In this document: positions 1-7,921 of the stretch, piece after piece | How positions within the stretch are numbered: position 1 is the stretch's first letter | How the letters are laid out: every line of letters starts with the position of its first letter | Assembly: GCF_010500925.1 (NCBI RefSeq) | Contig: NZ_QVMG01000001.1 | Location: 434,001 to 498,000 of the forward strand | DNA from: Parabacteroides sp. 52 | Lineage (GTDB): Bacteria; Bacteroidota; Bacteroidia; Bacteroidales; Tannerellaceae | Reading direction: 5' to 3' | DNA: 64,000 bases | Position numbers and translations under genes: made by a program | The notes under the pieces: generated by a model | Database searches by the model: none | The model's input: only the letters and a program-made list of their open reading frames with translations | Told to the model about the DNA's origin: nothing

Positions 1-32
1 CGGGTAAATAGGTCGGCACTCTCTTTCATCAT
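1..32 (-). CDS. Possible 5' end of a gene downstream of smpB (partial)
   Basis: Reading the minus strand from 32, two adjacent ATG codons open a frame that starts MMKESADLFT and runs off the window edge without a stop. It begins 46 bases after the smpB stop, so it could be the next gene of the same transcript. Ten codons are too few to recognise a family, and there is no clear ribosome binding site. It may not be a gene. Confidence 0.25.
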   Translation of the reverse strand, partial: MMKESADLFT

Positions 33-78
33 TTATTGTTAGCTAAGCAAACGGAGTCTGCATGCAGATGAACACGCA

Positions 79-540
79 TCAACGTTTAAACGCCCTGTCC
101 ATCTCCCGTCGGTCGTCACGCTCCCGGATGGTGTCGCGTTTGTCATATTCTTTCTTACCTTTGGCAATAGCGATGACGACCTTCGCCAATCCCCTGTCAT
201 TGATAAAAAGGCGCGTAGGAACAATCGTAAAGCCACTGTTATGGGCGGCTGTTTCGATCTTCCGTATTTCTTTTCTGTTGAGTAACAATTTACGGTCGCG
301 ACGGGCTACATGGTTATTGTAAGTGCCATAGAAATATTCGGCAATATACATATTCTTCACCCACACTTCTCCCCGCTCCACGATGCAATACGTATCCACC
401 AGGCTGCCCTTACCCAATCGGATCGACTTAATCTCCGTACCTGTCAGGACAATACCCGCTGTAAATGTTTCGAGCAACTCATAGTCGAAAGTTGCCCGTT
501 TATTCTTTATCTGTATGTTATTATTTATCTTTTCTTTCAT
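79..540 (-). CDS. smpB: SsrA-binding protein SmpB
   Basis: SmpB binds tmRNA and delivers it to stalled ribosomes for trans-translation. The 153-residue protein has the usual family length. It shows the N-terminal [15 protein letters not shown] and [13 protein letters not shown] segments of the SmpB beta barrel, the [15 protein letters not shown] segment, and a basic C-terminal tail ([13 protein letters not shown]) of the kind that inserts into the decoding site. The start ATG at 540 lies 12 bases after the upstream YIP1 gene, suggesting one transcript. I see no tmRNA gene in this window. Identification is secure. Confidence 0.97.
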   Translation of the reverse strand: MKEKINNNIQIKNKRATFDYELLETFTAGIVLTGTEIKSIRLGKGSLVDTYCIVERGEVWVKNMYIAEYFYGTYNNHVARRDRKLLLNRKEIRKIETAAHNSGFTIVPTRLFINDRGLAKVVIAIAKGKKEYDKRDTIRERDDRREMDRAFKR

Positions 541-552
541 CGTTTATTGATT

Positions 553-1119
553 TCAGGAGCGTAATCCGGGCATTAATAAAAACAGGATTACCTCTATCAG
601 GTAAGGTATGATTAATATTACTGCAGAAGCTATCCCTACAAATTTCAACCGTTCCTTCTCTTCCACATACATATAGAGCGGTGCTCCTTCCCATATAATG
701 TAAAAGGTGTACAAAATGAATATACGCAAAAAGAAAAACTCAGGGATAAGCATCAACACGGCATTCAGGGCAAACATCAAAGAAGAAGAATAACCCACAA
801 AACGTTGGCATAAACGAAAATCCTTCTCTCTTTTGAAAACGCCCTGCCAGATCTCATTCAACAGGTAAGCCCCTAAATAAAAACCACCGAATGCCGCAAG
901 CAGCGAACGGATAGAGGCTTTTAATGCCAATTCGACATCAAATTCTTTGCGCGTAAAGAGTATACCCAGAAAAGCGGCTACCGTAAGAAGTCCTATCAAC
1001 GGATACACAAACCGGGAAAGAAATTCATCACCCTTTTCTTCCTTTTGCGCTAACAAATCCCAGGCTTTTGCCGGTTGAGAAATGATAAGTATCACCCATT
1101 TAAAAATCTCTTTATACAT
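553..1119 (-). CDS. YIP1-family integral membrane protein
   Basis: A hydrophobic protein of 188 residues with about five membrane-spanning stretches (for example LIGLLTVAAFLGILF, SLLAAFGGFYLGAYLL, FVGIASAVILIIPYLI). The pattern, including a PAKAWDLLAQKEEK segment near the N-terminus, fits the YIP1/DUF1282-type family of Bacteroidetes, whose function is unknown. An upstream GTG or TTG at 1143 is open but overlaps the promoter boxes. I therefore choose ATG 1119 (MYKEIFKW), directly preceded by GGAG on the minus strand. It is probably cotranscribed with smpB, which starts 12 bases downstream. Confidence 0.75.
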   Translation of the reverse strand: MYKEIFKWVILIISQPAKAWDLLAQKEEKGDEFLSRFVYPLIGLLTVAAFLGILFTRKEFDVELALKASIRSLLAAFGGFYLGAYLLNEIWQGVFKREKDFRLCQRFVGYSSSLMFALNAVLMLIPEFFFLRIFILYTFYIIWEGAPLYMYVEEKERLKFVGIASAVILIIPYLIEVILFLLMPGLRS

Positions 1120-1140
1120 CTCCGTTTTACTATTAGACTG

Positions 1141-1156
1141 CAAAAGTACAAAAATA
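1141..1156 (-). promoter_or_regulatory. Two adjacent Bacteroidetes -7 boxes for the YIP1-smpB transcript
   Basis: On the minus strand TATTTTTG (1156-1149) is followed directly by TACTTTTG (1148-1141). Both match TAnnTTTG. They lie 22-37 bases upstream of the chosen ATG at 1119, so the upstream alternative start would fall inside the promoter. No clear -33 box was identified. Confidence 0.55.
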
Positions 1157-1216
1157 GACGGGATTACCTGTTATCCTGCATTTATTTCTCTTGTCAAAGA
1201 GGTTCACACAACGGCC

Positions 1217-1975
1217 TTATTCCGGTAATTCAGACAGCTTCACCGCAAACATTCCTGTTCGCTCCCATAGGTATCCGGACTTATTTGCATTGAGCTTGGA
1301 AGGGTAATTGATCCGGAAATAAAGAGAGTCCGCCCCTACCTCCTTTTGCCGGCGGATAAAAGGGGCAAAGTCAAAGGCATTTGCCTGTACCCACTTTGTG
1401 CCGATCGTATCCGTCGTTTCACTGTGGCGGGTCGAGCGGAGAAACAGGTTATAGTATTTGATCCCTGACAGGGTATCCAGTTGCAGTTCCTCCGGATCAT
1501 AAGAAAGATCAAGTGTATGTTTCTCCTGGTCTATAAGAGGACTGTGATCGGTCAAGAGAAAAAAGCGGTTCCGGATGATCCGGCTTTTACTAAAGGAGGT
1601 GAGTTTGATGTATTCCTCCTCCGCCCAAACGCCTGCCGTATCTGTCAACTCGGTATGCAAAGGCCAGAGAGGCACAGTATCCAAGCGAGTGAGTTCTGCT
1701 TGATATGTTTTATTAGCGGGTAATTCATCCAAGCCGGCTATAAATTCAACCTGGAAACAATCGCCTTCTTTCAATCCCACCAGCGACTCTATCGCTGGAG
1801 ATGTAATGAAATCCCCTTCCCGGTTATTGCCATCGTTCGTATAAAGTGCCGGTACCGGTTGAAGTACCGCGACCCCATACCGATAATAGGTATGTTTTTC
1901 CGTATCACTTCCCATACAGGAAAACAAAGACAGACTGACGATCCATACGATGAGAGAGAGAGTTATACTTTTCAC
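1217..1975 (-). CDS. NigD-like lipoprotein (first of two)
   Basis: A 252-residue secreted lipoprotein. A hydrophobic leader ends in LFSCMGS, with Cys20 as the likely lipidation site. The rest has the NigD-like layout: a short N-terminal beta domain (YRYGVAVLQPVPALYTNDG) followed by a larger C-terminal beta domain with a late FRINYPSKL-type segment. NigD-like proteins are common Bacteroidales lipoproteins without known activity; NigD was named from a bacteriocin (nigrescin) operon, but most homologues are not linked to bacteriocins. The start codon is GTG (AAAGGTGAAAAG). A second NigD-like gene lies directly upstream on the same strand, at low sequence similarity. Confidence 0.75.
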   Translation of the reverse strand: MKSITLSLIVWIVSLSLFSCMGSDTEKHTYYRYGVAVLQPVPALYTNDGNNREGDFITSPAIESLVGLKEGDCFQVEFIAGLDELPANKTYQAELTRLDTVPLWPLHTELTDTAGVWAEEEYIKLTSFSKSRIIRNRFFLLTDHSPLIDQEKHTLDLSYDPEELQLDTLSGIKYYNLFLRSTRHSETTDTIGTKWVQANAFDFAPFIRRQKEVGADSLYFRINYPSKLNANKSGYLWERTGMFAVKLSELPE

Positions 1976-1996
1976 CTTTTCACTGTTTTATCTTTG

Positions 1997-2004
1997 CAAA
2001 ATTA
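1997..2004 (-). promoter_or_regulatory. -7 box for the first NigD-like gene
   Basis: TAATTTTG on the minus strand matches TAnnTTTG and lies about 22 bases upstream of the GTG start at 1975. This gives a very short leader. It suggests the two NigD-like genes are transcribed separately, consistent with the terminator at 2047-2088 between them. Confidence 0.5.
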
Positions 2005-2046
2005 ATAAAAAGCCTATACAATCAGATACCTTAGAGAGCTTATTAT

Positions 2047-2088
2047 AAAAAGGGGCCATCCAAAAGTAATTGGACAGCCCTTTTTTTA
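2047..2088 (-). terminator. Intrinsic terminator after the second NigD-like gene
   Basis: An imperfect hairpin pairs AAAAGGG and TCCA on the left arm with TGGA and CCCTTTTT on the right arm. On the minus strand it is followed by a short T run (CCCCTTTTTA). It lies directly downstream of the stop at 2107. Confidence 0.6.
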
Positions 2089-2106
2089 CTATCAGGATCA
2101 GACGTT

Positions 2107-2907
2107 TTAGTCTTCTGTTACGATTCTACAAGGAACCATTGCTGTGGGAGAATCCCATGTAAGTATATTCTTTTCTTCATCCAATTCTTTCAGGTACATC
2201 ACATCCAATAAGAAATAATCTTTATTTCCTAAGGCTTGTTCCCGGTTACTTAATTCTCTCAAAATATTTCTGACATCATAAGCATTTGTAGCAGCATATG
2301 TATCTGTCAATTTTTCGCCGTCTATCTCTTTTATTGCGCGTAAAAACAAAGTATATATATTTTTACCGCTGCCATTGTCTACTCGTGGCTCTGCATATTC
2401 GAAACACAATCTGTAACTGTTTTCCTGTTTATCCTTTCCTTCATAAAGAGAAGTCAGAATAAGCGTATTGTCGATCAGTTCCGACGAGCTTACCTCGATC
2501 GAAGTAACTAAAGGTATTTCATCCATCAGCATAGTCGTTGTGTCGACCGGTGTATAATAATCCACCGTTTCTTCGTTGATAGCCACCGGGTTGACTAACA
2601 AAGAAACATAAATATATCCGTTCGCTTCGTAGTTCACATTCTCTGCCGCTTCAAAATCATATTGCACCTGCATAAAAATAGCATTGGTGTCTGAGTAAGG
2701 ACCAGCTCCTATATTCATCAAAATCTCATCAATATTATTAAAGGATATATACCCCAGTGAGTTTGTTTGCACCACTGTCCTGCCATTAAGCGTTTTCACC
2801 ACACCAAAACAAGACAACGTTCCGGAGTTACCCGAAGTACTCAAACAAGAGGTTAATAGTAATAGAATTGTGGCTACAAGAGCACTCAACAGACTAATTT
2901 TTTTCAT
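2107..2907 (-). CDS. NigD-like lipoprotein (second of two)
   Basis: A 266-residue secreted lipoprotein with lipobox LLTSCLST (Cys21). An N-terminal domain (LSCFGVVKTLNGRTVVQTN) matches the small OB-like NigD N-domain, and the C-terminal domain carries the VDTTTMLMDEIP and NIYTLFLRAIKE segments seen in NigD-like proteins. The upstream region is A/T rich with an A-rich start context (AAAAAACAAAGAA before ATG). It is followed by its own terminator. Function unknown; it should be displayed on a membrane as a lipoprotein. Confidence 0.75.
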   Translation of the reverse strand: MKKISLLSALVATILLLLTSCLSTSGNSGTLSCFGVVKTLNGRTVVQTNSLGYISFNNIDEILMNIGAGPYSDTNAIFMQVQYDFEAAENVNYEANGYIYVSLLVNPVAINEETVDYYTPVDTTTMLMDEIPLVTSIEVSSSELIDNTLILTSLYEGKDKQENSYRLCFEYAEPRVDNGSGKNIYTLFLRAIKEIDGEKLTDTYAATNAYDVRNILRELSNREQALGNKDYFLLDVMYLKELDEEKNILTWDSPTAMVPCRIVTED

Positions 2908-2951
2908 TTCTTTGTTTTTTAATTTTTTATTGTTCGTATATTTTGTTTTTT

Positions 2952-4202
2952 TTAAAATCCGAAACGTAAGCCAAATTGCAGATTTACATTAAAAGGCTTT
3001 TCCGAATGAATCGTCTCCATCTTACTGCCATTATCGAAATAGTAGCCGGCACCCACTTCGGCAAAAGCACTGACAAAGCGAATAACAGGATAACTGACTC
3101 CGGCACGGGCATTAAGCGAACACAACCATTCTTTCATCGTTTTATGTTCTTTCATCCGATCGATCTCCTGCCCTTTGGCATATAACTTGGTTTTCAATGT
3201 TCCGGAAATATTCTTTTCCACCTGCCCTCCGGCCGATGCATAGAAGTAAAACCGGTTCCACTCAGCAATCTTATACGTCAAAGAAAGGGGGATTCCTATA
3301 AAATGCAAGGATTGTTGCAATTCGGTGTGGTAATCGTTATTGGTTGTCCAGGAAGAGGAGAGATACGAATAAGTCAATCCCGTCTGTATAGAGAAACGAT
3401 CATCCAGATACCGACTGACAAGCAAACCAAAAGAGACCGGTGTCTTGTGTTTGATATTCGTCTTGGGTAATTCATCCCCCGCACTGGCTGCGTTCATCAA
3501 CATCAGGTTTTCACTGCGTAAGCCCATCGTATTGGTCACATAACCCGGCACCGCCGTATTCGTGCCTACCGACATGCCACCGGCTCCCATACCCAACCCC
3601 CATTTGCGAGCAGGCTTTTCCTTTTTTTCTTCTTTTACCGCAGTGACAGCGGCTAAAAGGGTGGGGTGTTGATCCGTAGCAAGCGGAGATTCTACTGCCG
3701 CATCTTTTCTTGTTTGTGCATCATCACTTGCGGCCTTAGAATACTTCCTTTCATCTTCTATACCTTTTAAAGGTTGATCATCCGTTTCTTTTTGTTCTTC
3801 TGTCTTAGAAAGAGGTTTTTGATCGTCGGGATGTAACGTCGTTTTAAGAAGGTTCATCCGGGTACGACCGGCCACAGCCACAGCGGTTTGCGGCACTTCC
3901 GGTTGATTTTTGTCTGCTTCCATCCGCGACAGAATCGCTTCTGTTTGTTTCTGTATCTCCTGAGCCACCGGAGTGGGTAATGGGGCATTATCCAATGTAT
4001 ACACCCCTCCCATCACCAAAAGAAGAGAGATGACAGCTGCTGCTGCCCAGAAACGGGATTTGCGGTAGAAGGGTATCGACAACGCCTTAGCCGGCAATCG
4101 ATCTACGATCTTCTCCCAATCGGCAGATGATACATCCACTTCCCAATCATACAATCGGGAGCGAATCAGGTCATCAACTATGTCTCTTTCTTTATTTTTC
4201 AT
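2952..4202 (-). CDS. Dual membrane-spanning anti-sigma factor (cytosolic domain + TM + outer-membrane beta barrel)
   Basis: A 416-residue protein from ATG 4202 (MKNKERDIVDDLI); a longer frame reaches 4253 but would run back into the sigma gene. Residues 1-48 are a charged cytosolic segment (LYDWEVDVSSADWEKIVDRL). Residues 51-70 form one membrane helix (FWAAAAVISLLLVMGGVYTL). Residues 71 to about 235 are a Lys/Glu-rich linker. The remainder is beta-rich, with alternating patterns ending in NVNLQFGLRFGF, a typical outer-membrane barrel C-terminus. This is the architecture described in Bacteroides thetaiotaomicron as dual membrane-spanning anti-sigma factors (Dma), encoded beside their ECF sigma factor. 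Here the gene starts 7 bases after the sigma stop. The anti-sigma function is inferred from architecture and neighbour. Confidence 0.78.
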   Translation of the reverse strand: MKNKERDIVDDLIRSRLYDWEVDVSSADWEKIVDRLPAKALSIPFYRKSRFWAAAAVISLLLVMGGVYTLDNAPLPTPVAQEIQKQTEAILSRMEADKNQPEVPQTAVAVAGRTRMNLLKTTLHPDDQKPLSKTEEQKETDDQPLKGIEDERKYSKAASDDAQTRKDAAVESPLATDQHPTLLAAVTAVKEEKKEKPARKWGLGMGAGGMSVGTNTAVPGYVTNTMGLRSENLMLMNAASAGDELPKTNIKHKTPVSFGLLVSRYLDDRFSIQTGLTYSYLSSSWTTNNDYHTELQQSLHFIGIPLSLTYKIAEWNRFYFYASAGGQVEKNISGTLKTKLYAKGQEIDRMKEHKTMKEWLCSLNARAGVSYPVIRFVSAFAEVGAGYYFDNGSKMETIHSEKPFNVNLQFGLRFGF

Positions 4203-4209
4203 TCTTTTT

Positions 4210-4737
4210 TCAATACAATTCGTTAATCTTGCGTTGCAACAACTGTTTGGCACGGGTAAACTGGGAACGGGAGGTACTCTCTGATATTTGTAACATTTCG
4301 CTTATCTCCTTATGCGAATAACCTTCTATCGCAAACAGGTTGAATACCGTACGAAAACCGGCGGGTAAATCGCGTACCAACTGCATAAGCTCTGCAGCGG
4401 CCATCGTCGAGAGTACCGAACTATCGGGTTGAACCAATTCCATCGAATGATCCAAATCGATCGCCTCCCGCAACACATCTGATTTCCGCAGATATTCCAA
4501 CGCACAATTAACAAAGATCTTACGCATCCATCCTTCGAAGGAGCCGGCTCCCGTATAAGAACCTATGGCGGTAAAAACTTTCACAAAACCATCCTGCAAC
4601 AGATCACTGGCAGTTTCCCTATCGTTTACATAGCGCAGGCAAACCCCCATCATCTTCCGGGAATACGTTTCGTATAGCTCTTTCTGAGCAAGTCTATTAC
4701 CCTCTTTACAACCTTCTATCAGATGCTGCTCATTCAT
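4210..4737 (-). CDS. ECF-type RNA polymerase sigma factor partner of the dual-membrane anti-sigma
   Basis: A 175-residue sigma-70 family ECF factor. Region 2 spans roughly residues 20-90 (YVNDRETASDLLQDGFVKVF, GWMRKIFVNCALEYLRK). Region 4 spans about residues 115-170 (LPAGFRTVFNLFAIEGYSHKEISEMLQISESTSRSQFTRAK, split here by its helix-turn-helix). It should direct RNA polymerase to a small envelope-linked regulon and be held inactive by the protein encoded just downstream. The gene is followed after 7 bases by that partner, so both are one operon. The four-palindrome array at 4955-5040 lies upstream of its promoter region. Confidence 0.92.
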   Translation of the reverse strand: MNEQHLIEGCKEGNRLAQKELYETYSRKMMGVCLRYVNDRETASDLLQDGFVKVFTAIGSYTGAGSFEGWMRKIFVNCALEYLRKSDVLREAIDLDHSMELVQPDSSVLSTMAAAELMQLVRDLPAGFRTVFNLFAIEGYSHKEISEMLQISESTSRSQFTRAKQLLQRKINELY

Positions 4738-4935
4738 TCAGTCGTACTGTGAACGCCCCCATCTGAGGCCGTACACTATAATGATGTTCGTTATTTACTA
4801 AACGCTGCATGCCGTAAAAAAAATAATTAAGAAGTACACACATTCTCTCTTTCTGACTTACGGACAAGACTGCAAAGATAGGATAAAAATCGAAGAGGGG
4901 CTACCGGACAGAATAAACGAATAAAAAGAAGAGGC

Positions 4936-5018
4936 AACATGCGGGGAAATAAAAGTGTCGATAGTCGTCGACACTTGTGCTGATAATTGTCGACACTTGT
5001 GTCGATATATATCGGCAA
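4936..5018. repeat. 83-bp exact duplicate of the ABC-F 3' end (copy 1)
   Basis: This block is identical base for base to 51273-51355, in the same orientation. The first 17 bases (AACATGCGGGGAAATAA) are, in the other copy, the last codons and stop of the ABC-F gene; here they lie in a non-coding stretch. The rest consists of three of the four palindromic units of the array at 4955-5040. Bases flanking the block differ between the copies. Confidence 0.95.
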
Positions 5019-5040
5019 AATTGCCGACAATTGTCGGCAA
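4955..5040. repeat. Four-unit palindrome array, 22-bp period (locus 1)
   Basis: The intergenic stretch 4738-5124 (387 bases) holds this array plus a terminator and otherwise shows no gene. Four 20-bp units lie at 4955-4974, 4977-4996, 4999-5018 and 5021-5040, each separated by exactly 2 bases. Each unit is an inverted repeat of about seven bases around a 6-bp core; the last (TTGCCGACAATTGTCGGCAA) is a perfect palindrome. The array lies downstream of the metal operon terminator and upstream of the sigma factor gene. Related arrays lie at 16867-16954 and 51292-51379. Confidence 0.9.
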
Positions 5041-5054
5041 TTTTGTTTACGGGC

Positions 5055-5111
5055 AAAAAAACAGCCTTCACGGACAGGCTGAAAAAGAGAGAATAACCTG
5101 CCGTGAAGGCT
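5055..5111 (-). terminator. Strong intrinsic terminator of the metal-handling operon
   Basis: AGCCTTCACGG (5063-5073) pairs perfectly with CCGTGAAGGCT (5101-5111), and CAGG/CCTG extends the stem inward past one bulged base. On the minus strand the stem is followed by GTTTTTTTG. It sits 14 bases after the stop of the HMA gene at 5125. Confidence 0.88.
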
Positions 5112-5124
5112 TTATGTCAAAGAA

Positions 5125-5493
5125 TCAGTGTTTATGTCCTGCGTGATCGTGTCCGGAATGGTCATGTCCTTCGTGTTTTTGCACTTCTTCTCCTTCTTTG
5201 AGTGTTTTTGCTTCCATACCGATTTTCTTAAAAGCTTCTTTCAATTTGGCTTCGGATGTTTTATCCGAACGGTAGGTTACTTCTGCCGTACGGGTAGGCA
5301 AGTCACATTTCAAATCGGTCACTCCTTTTGCAAAAGCAATGTTCTTCTCAATCTTCTTTACGCAATTTGCGCAGTCCATTCCTTCGACTTTAAAGGTAAG
5401 AGTTTCTTTGTTGCTCTTCTTTTTTCCATCCTGTGCATAAGCCAGGGAAAAAGTAAATACGGCGCAAAGCGCTACTAAAATAATCCGTTTCAT
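5125..5493 (-). CDS. Secreted heavy-metal-associated (HMA) domain protein with His-rich tail
   Basis: A 122-residue protein from ATG 5493 (MKRIILVALCAV); an upstream frame to 5520 has no supporting signal. It has a cleavable signal peptide ending near LAYAQDG. One HMA fold follows, with the metal-binding loop GMDCANC (CxxC). The tail is His-rich (HEGHDHSGHDHAGHKH). The fold binds soft or transition metals such as Cu, Zn or Ni. Because it is exported, it is a periplasmic carrier and not a cytosolic chaperone. It lies 34 bases after the TonB receptor gene in the same orientation and is the last gene before the terminator. The metal is not decided by the sequence. Confidence 0.85.
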   Translation of the reverse strand: MKRIILVALCAVFTFSLAYAQDGKKKSNKETLTFKVEGMDCANCVKKIEKNIAFAKGVTDLKCDLPTRTAEVTYRSDKTSEAKLKEAFKKIGMEAKTLKEGEEVQKHEGHDHSGHDHAGHKH

Positions 5494-5527
5494 AAGTAAA
5501 ATATTAAAAGGTGAATACATATTGTTT

Positions 5528-7744
5528 TTAATCGCGGCTCAGGTTAAACCGAAAGCCGGCGTATAATGTGCGTCCATGCACAGGCCCCCACACCATGGTT
5601 CCGTCGAAATTGTCACCCCGCGGGTTGGCGGCATCGACAATCGGGTTCTTCTGCGTGAAATCAAAGATATTCTCCGCACCGACATACACAGAGAAGAGAC
5701 GGAAATACTTGGTGATCTGTGCATTCCACACATTGTAAGATTTAAAGGTCTTTTCCCATTGCGGATTCGTTGCATCGGGATTCGGCAAACGTCCACCGCC
5801 ATTAAACTGTCCGGTCAGGTCGAATTGCCATTTCTTCAAAGGGGTCTGATAAGAGGCTGTTATTAATCCTTTATAATCACTCACCAAAGGTTTCTTCAAC
5901 CGCATCGTTTCACCGGCTGCATTCTGATAATCCGTTTTTGCATCGGTATACCGATAGGCGGCTGTCAAGGTGAAGCCACGGAAGAAAGGATAGGTGGCTT
6001 CTATCTGGAAGCTGTTGGAGTAGGATTTCCCGTCGAGGTTATAAAAACGGGCCGCATGCGGATCGCTGTCCACATCCACCACGACCTGCTTTAAGAAGTT
6101 CGTATAATACCACTCCCCATTCAATGTCAGTTCTTTGCCGAACAGAGGAATATAAAACGAGGTATTAACACCTGTATTCCAGGCATCTTCCTGATCCAAT
6201 TTATCCGCAATAACTATTTTACGGCTACTGGAAAGTAAGAAGTTATTCTCCGTCAAGACATTGGCCGTACGGTAGCCCTTCCCTACCGAAGCACGTACGT
6301 GGAACCATTCCGTCGGATTGTATTTCAAGTGCATACGGGGAGTCACAAAAAAATCATAAACGGAACTATGATCGGCACGTATACCGGCCAACAGGACCAA
6401 TTTATCATGCAGATTGAATGTATACTGTACATAGGCACCGGGAACAACTTCCGAACGGTTAAATACGCTCCGTTTGTCCAGTTGCGTCAGGTTCTCGTCG
6501 AAACCGTCATAGTTCAGACTCAACCCCGTACTCAGACTGTGCATAGGGGTAAATTCTTTTTCATAAAGCAGACTGGCATAAACATTGTTCTGATACACAT
6601 TGTAAGGGGTGCGGTCGTACATCGATTGCTGTTCATGATACGAACCGGAAAGGATAAGGGCTATACTTTCCACCTTTTCTTTGTCGAGGATATAAGCTTG
6701 CTTGGTGAAACCTTCCACACGGTTGGTATTTAGTTTTACCTGATAAGGATCCGGGAACTGATCCTTTTTGGTAGTCTGTCCGCCCGTCCGGTTTTCATGC
6801 AGGTAGCGCACACCATATTGGGCAACATATTTGTCGGTACGATAGTTCCAGCGGTTCATCACATTCACCTGCTCCTTAAGCGGCATGTCAAGAAAACCGT
6901 CCGTATTGCCGTCATGCTCTTTACTATCGTTGGAATAATGCACCAATAATCCGGTTGACAAACGATCATTGATATGCCAGGAGGCATCCGCATTCGCTTC
7001 GTATCTGCCGGCATCACTCACGAATAGATTGACAGAGGTAATATCAGCCGTAGGCGGTTTCTTAAACTCTACATTGATTTGTCCGGCCAGGGCCTCATAG
7101 CCATTCTTTACAGAAGAAGTCCCCTTAGAGACCTGGATACTCTCCATCCATGCTCCCGGCACATAATCCAATCCATACAGAGAGGCAGCTCCGCGGAAGT
7201 TCGGATAGTTCTCCGTCAGCATCTGCACATAGGTACCCGATAAGCCCAGTAATTTGATCTGCCGGGCACCGGTAGCCGCATCCGCATAAGACACATCGAC
7301 CGAAGGGTTTGTTTCAAAACTTTCAGCCAGGTTGCAACAAGCCGCCCGGCAAATTTCATCGTAAGTGATACGTTGTGTCTGTAATACACTGGTACGGGAA
7401 GAGATGGTTCCTACCCGTCGTTCGCTGACAACGACTTCATCCAATAAGACCTCTCCTTTGAGTACGACCTGAAGAGCTTCGTTGCCTGCCGGCACCGTAA
7501 TGGATGCCGGAGCATATCCGATAAAACTAACAATCAGTTGGTTCACACCGTCGGGTTGTTCGAGTTCAAAGAAGCCGTCTACATTGGTGGTGGTCCCCTT
7601 CTGGGTATCCTGCCAATAGACGTTGGCTCCGATTATCGCTTCTTTCGTTTCATCATATACATAACCTTTGACAACCCTATCTGCCCAGGCAGAAGAGCTA
7701 CACAAGATACTGATCAGTATCCATAAAGATATTTGTTTTAACAT
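5528..7744 (-). CDS. TonB-dependent outer membrane receptor, probably for a metal or metal complex
   Basis: A 738-residue receptor. A signal peptide ends near SSAWADR. A carboxypeptidase-regulatory-like domain (about residues 23-105, VKGYVYDETKEAIIGANVYW) precedes the plug (about 110-235, with FETNPSVDVSYADAATG and GYEALAGQINVEF). A 22-strand-type barrel ends in LYAGFRFNLSRD. The plug carries an unusual Cys cluster (CRAACCNLAESF). It imports a substrate across the outer membrane using TonB energy. No SusD partner follows, which argues against glycan uptake. Placement between a Cys/His-rich secreted protein and an HMA protein argues for a metal substrate. Confidence 0.9.
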   Translation of the reverse strand: MLKQISLWILISILCSSSAWADRVVKGYVYDETKEAIIGANVYWQDTQKGTTTNVDGFFELEQPDGVNQLIVSFIGYAPASITVPAGNEALQVVLKGEVLLDEVVVSERRVGTISSRTSVLQTQRITYDEICRAACCNLAESFETNPSVDVSYADAATGARQIKLLGLSGTYVQMLTENYPNFRGAASLYGLDYVPGAWMESIQVSKGTSSVKNGYEALAGQINVEFKKPPTADITSVNLFVSDAGRYEANADASWHINDRLSTGLLVHYSNDSKEHDGNTDGFLDMPLKEQVNVMNRWNYRTDKYVAQYGVRYLHENRTGGQTTKKDQFPDPYQVKLNTNRVEGFTKQAYILDKEKVESIALILSGSYHEQQSMYDRTPYNVYQNNVYASLLYEKEFTPMHSLSTGLSLNYDGFDENLTQLDKRSVFNRSEVVPGAYVQYTFNLHDKLVLLAGIRADHSSVYDFFVTPRMHLKYNPTEWFHVRASVGKGYRTANVLTENNFLLSSSRKIVIADKLDQEDAWNTGVNTSFYIPLFGKELTLNGEWYYTNFLKQVVVDVDSDPHAARFYNLDGKSYSNSFQIEATYPFFRGFTLTAAYRYTDAKTDYQNAAGETMRLKKPLVSDYKGLITASYQTPLKKWQFDLTGQFNGGGRLPNPDATNPQWEKTFKSYNVWNAQITKYFRLFSVYVGAENIFDFTQKNPIVDAANPRGDNFDGTMVWGPVHGRTLYAGFRFNLSRD

Positions 7745-7921
7745 CGATTTATTCTTTTGATTTAACTTATTTGAAAGACTGCCTTTTCGTTAAAGGGCAG
7801 TTGGTGGTACGAAAAGAGTCAGTTACAAACAGCCCTTAATTGCATAAGAAATATACGACTGTATACTGCATGCGTATCCGGGCAACAATGTAAATGGCTG
7901 CACCTAAAAACATCCGATAAG

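Noticed and set aside
4203..4253. Upstream start for the anti-sigma/barrel protein
   Set aside because: It would overlap the sigma gene and add a non-conserved segment; ATG 4202 starts the typical charged N-terminus.
4955..5040. Regularly spaced repeats suggesting a CRISPR array
   Set aside because: Units are contiguous palindromes with 2-base gaps; there are no 25-40 base unique spacers and no cas genes in the window. The same holds for the arrays at 16867 and 51292.
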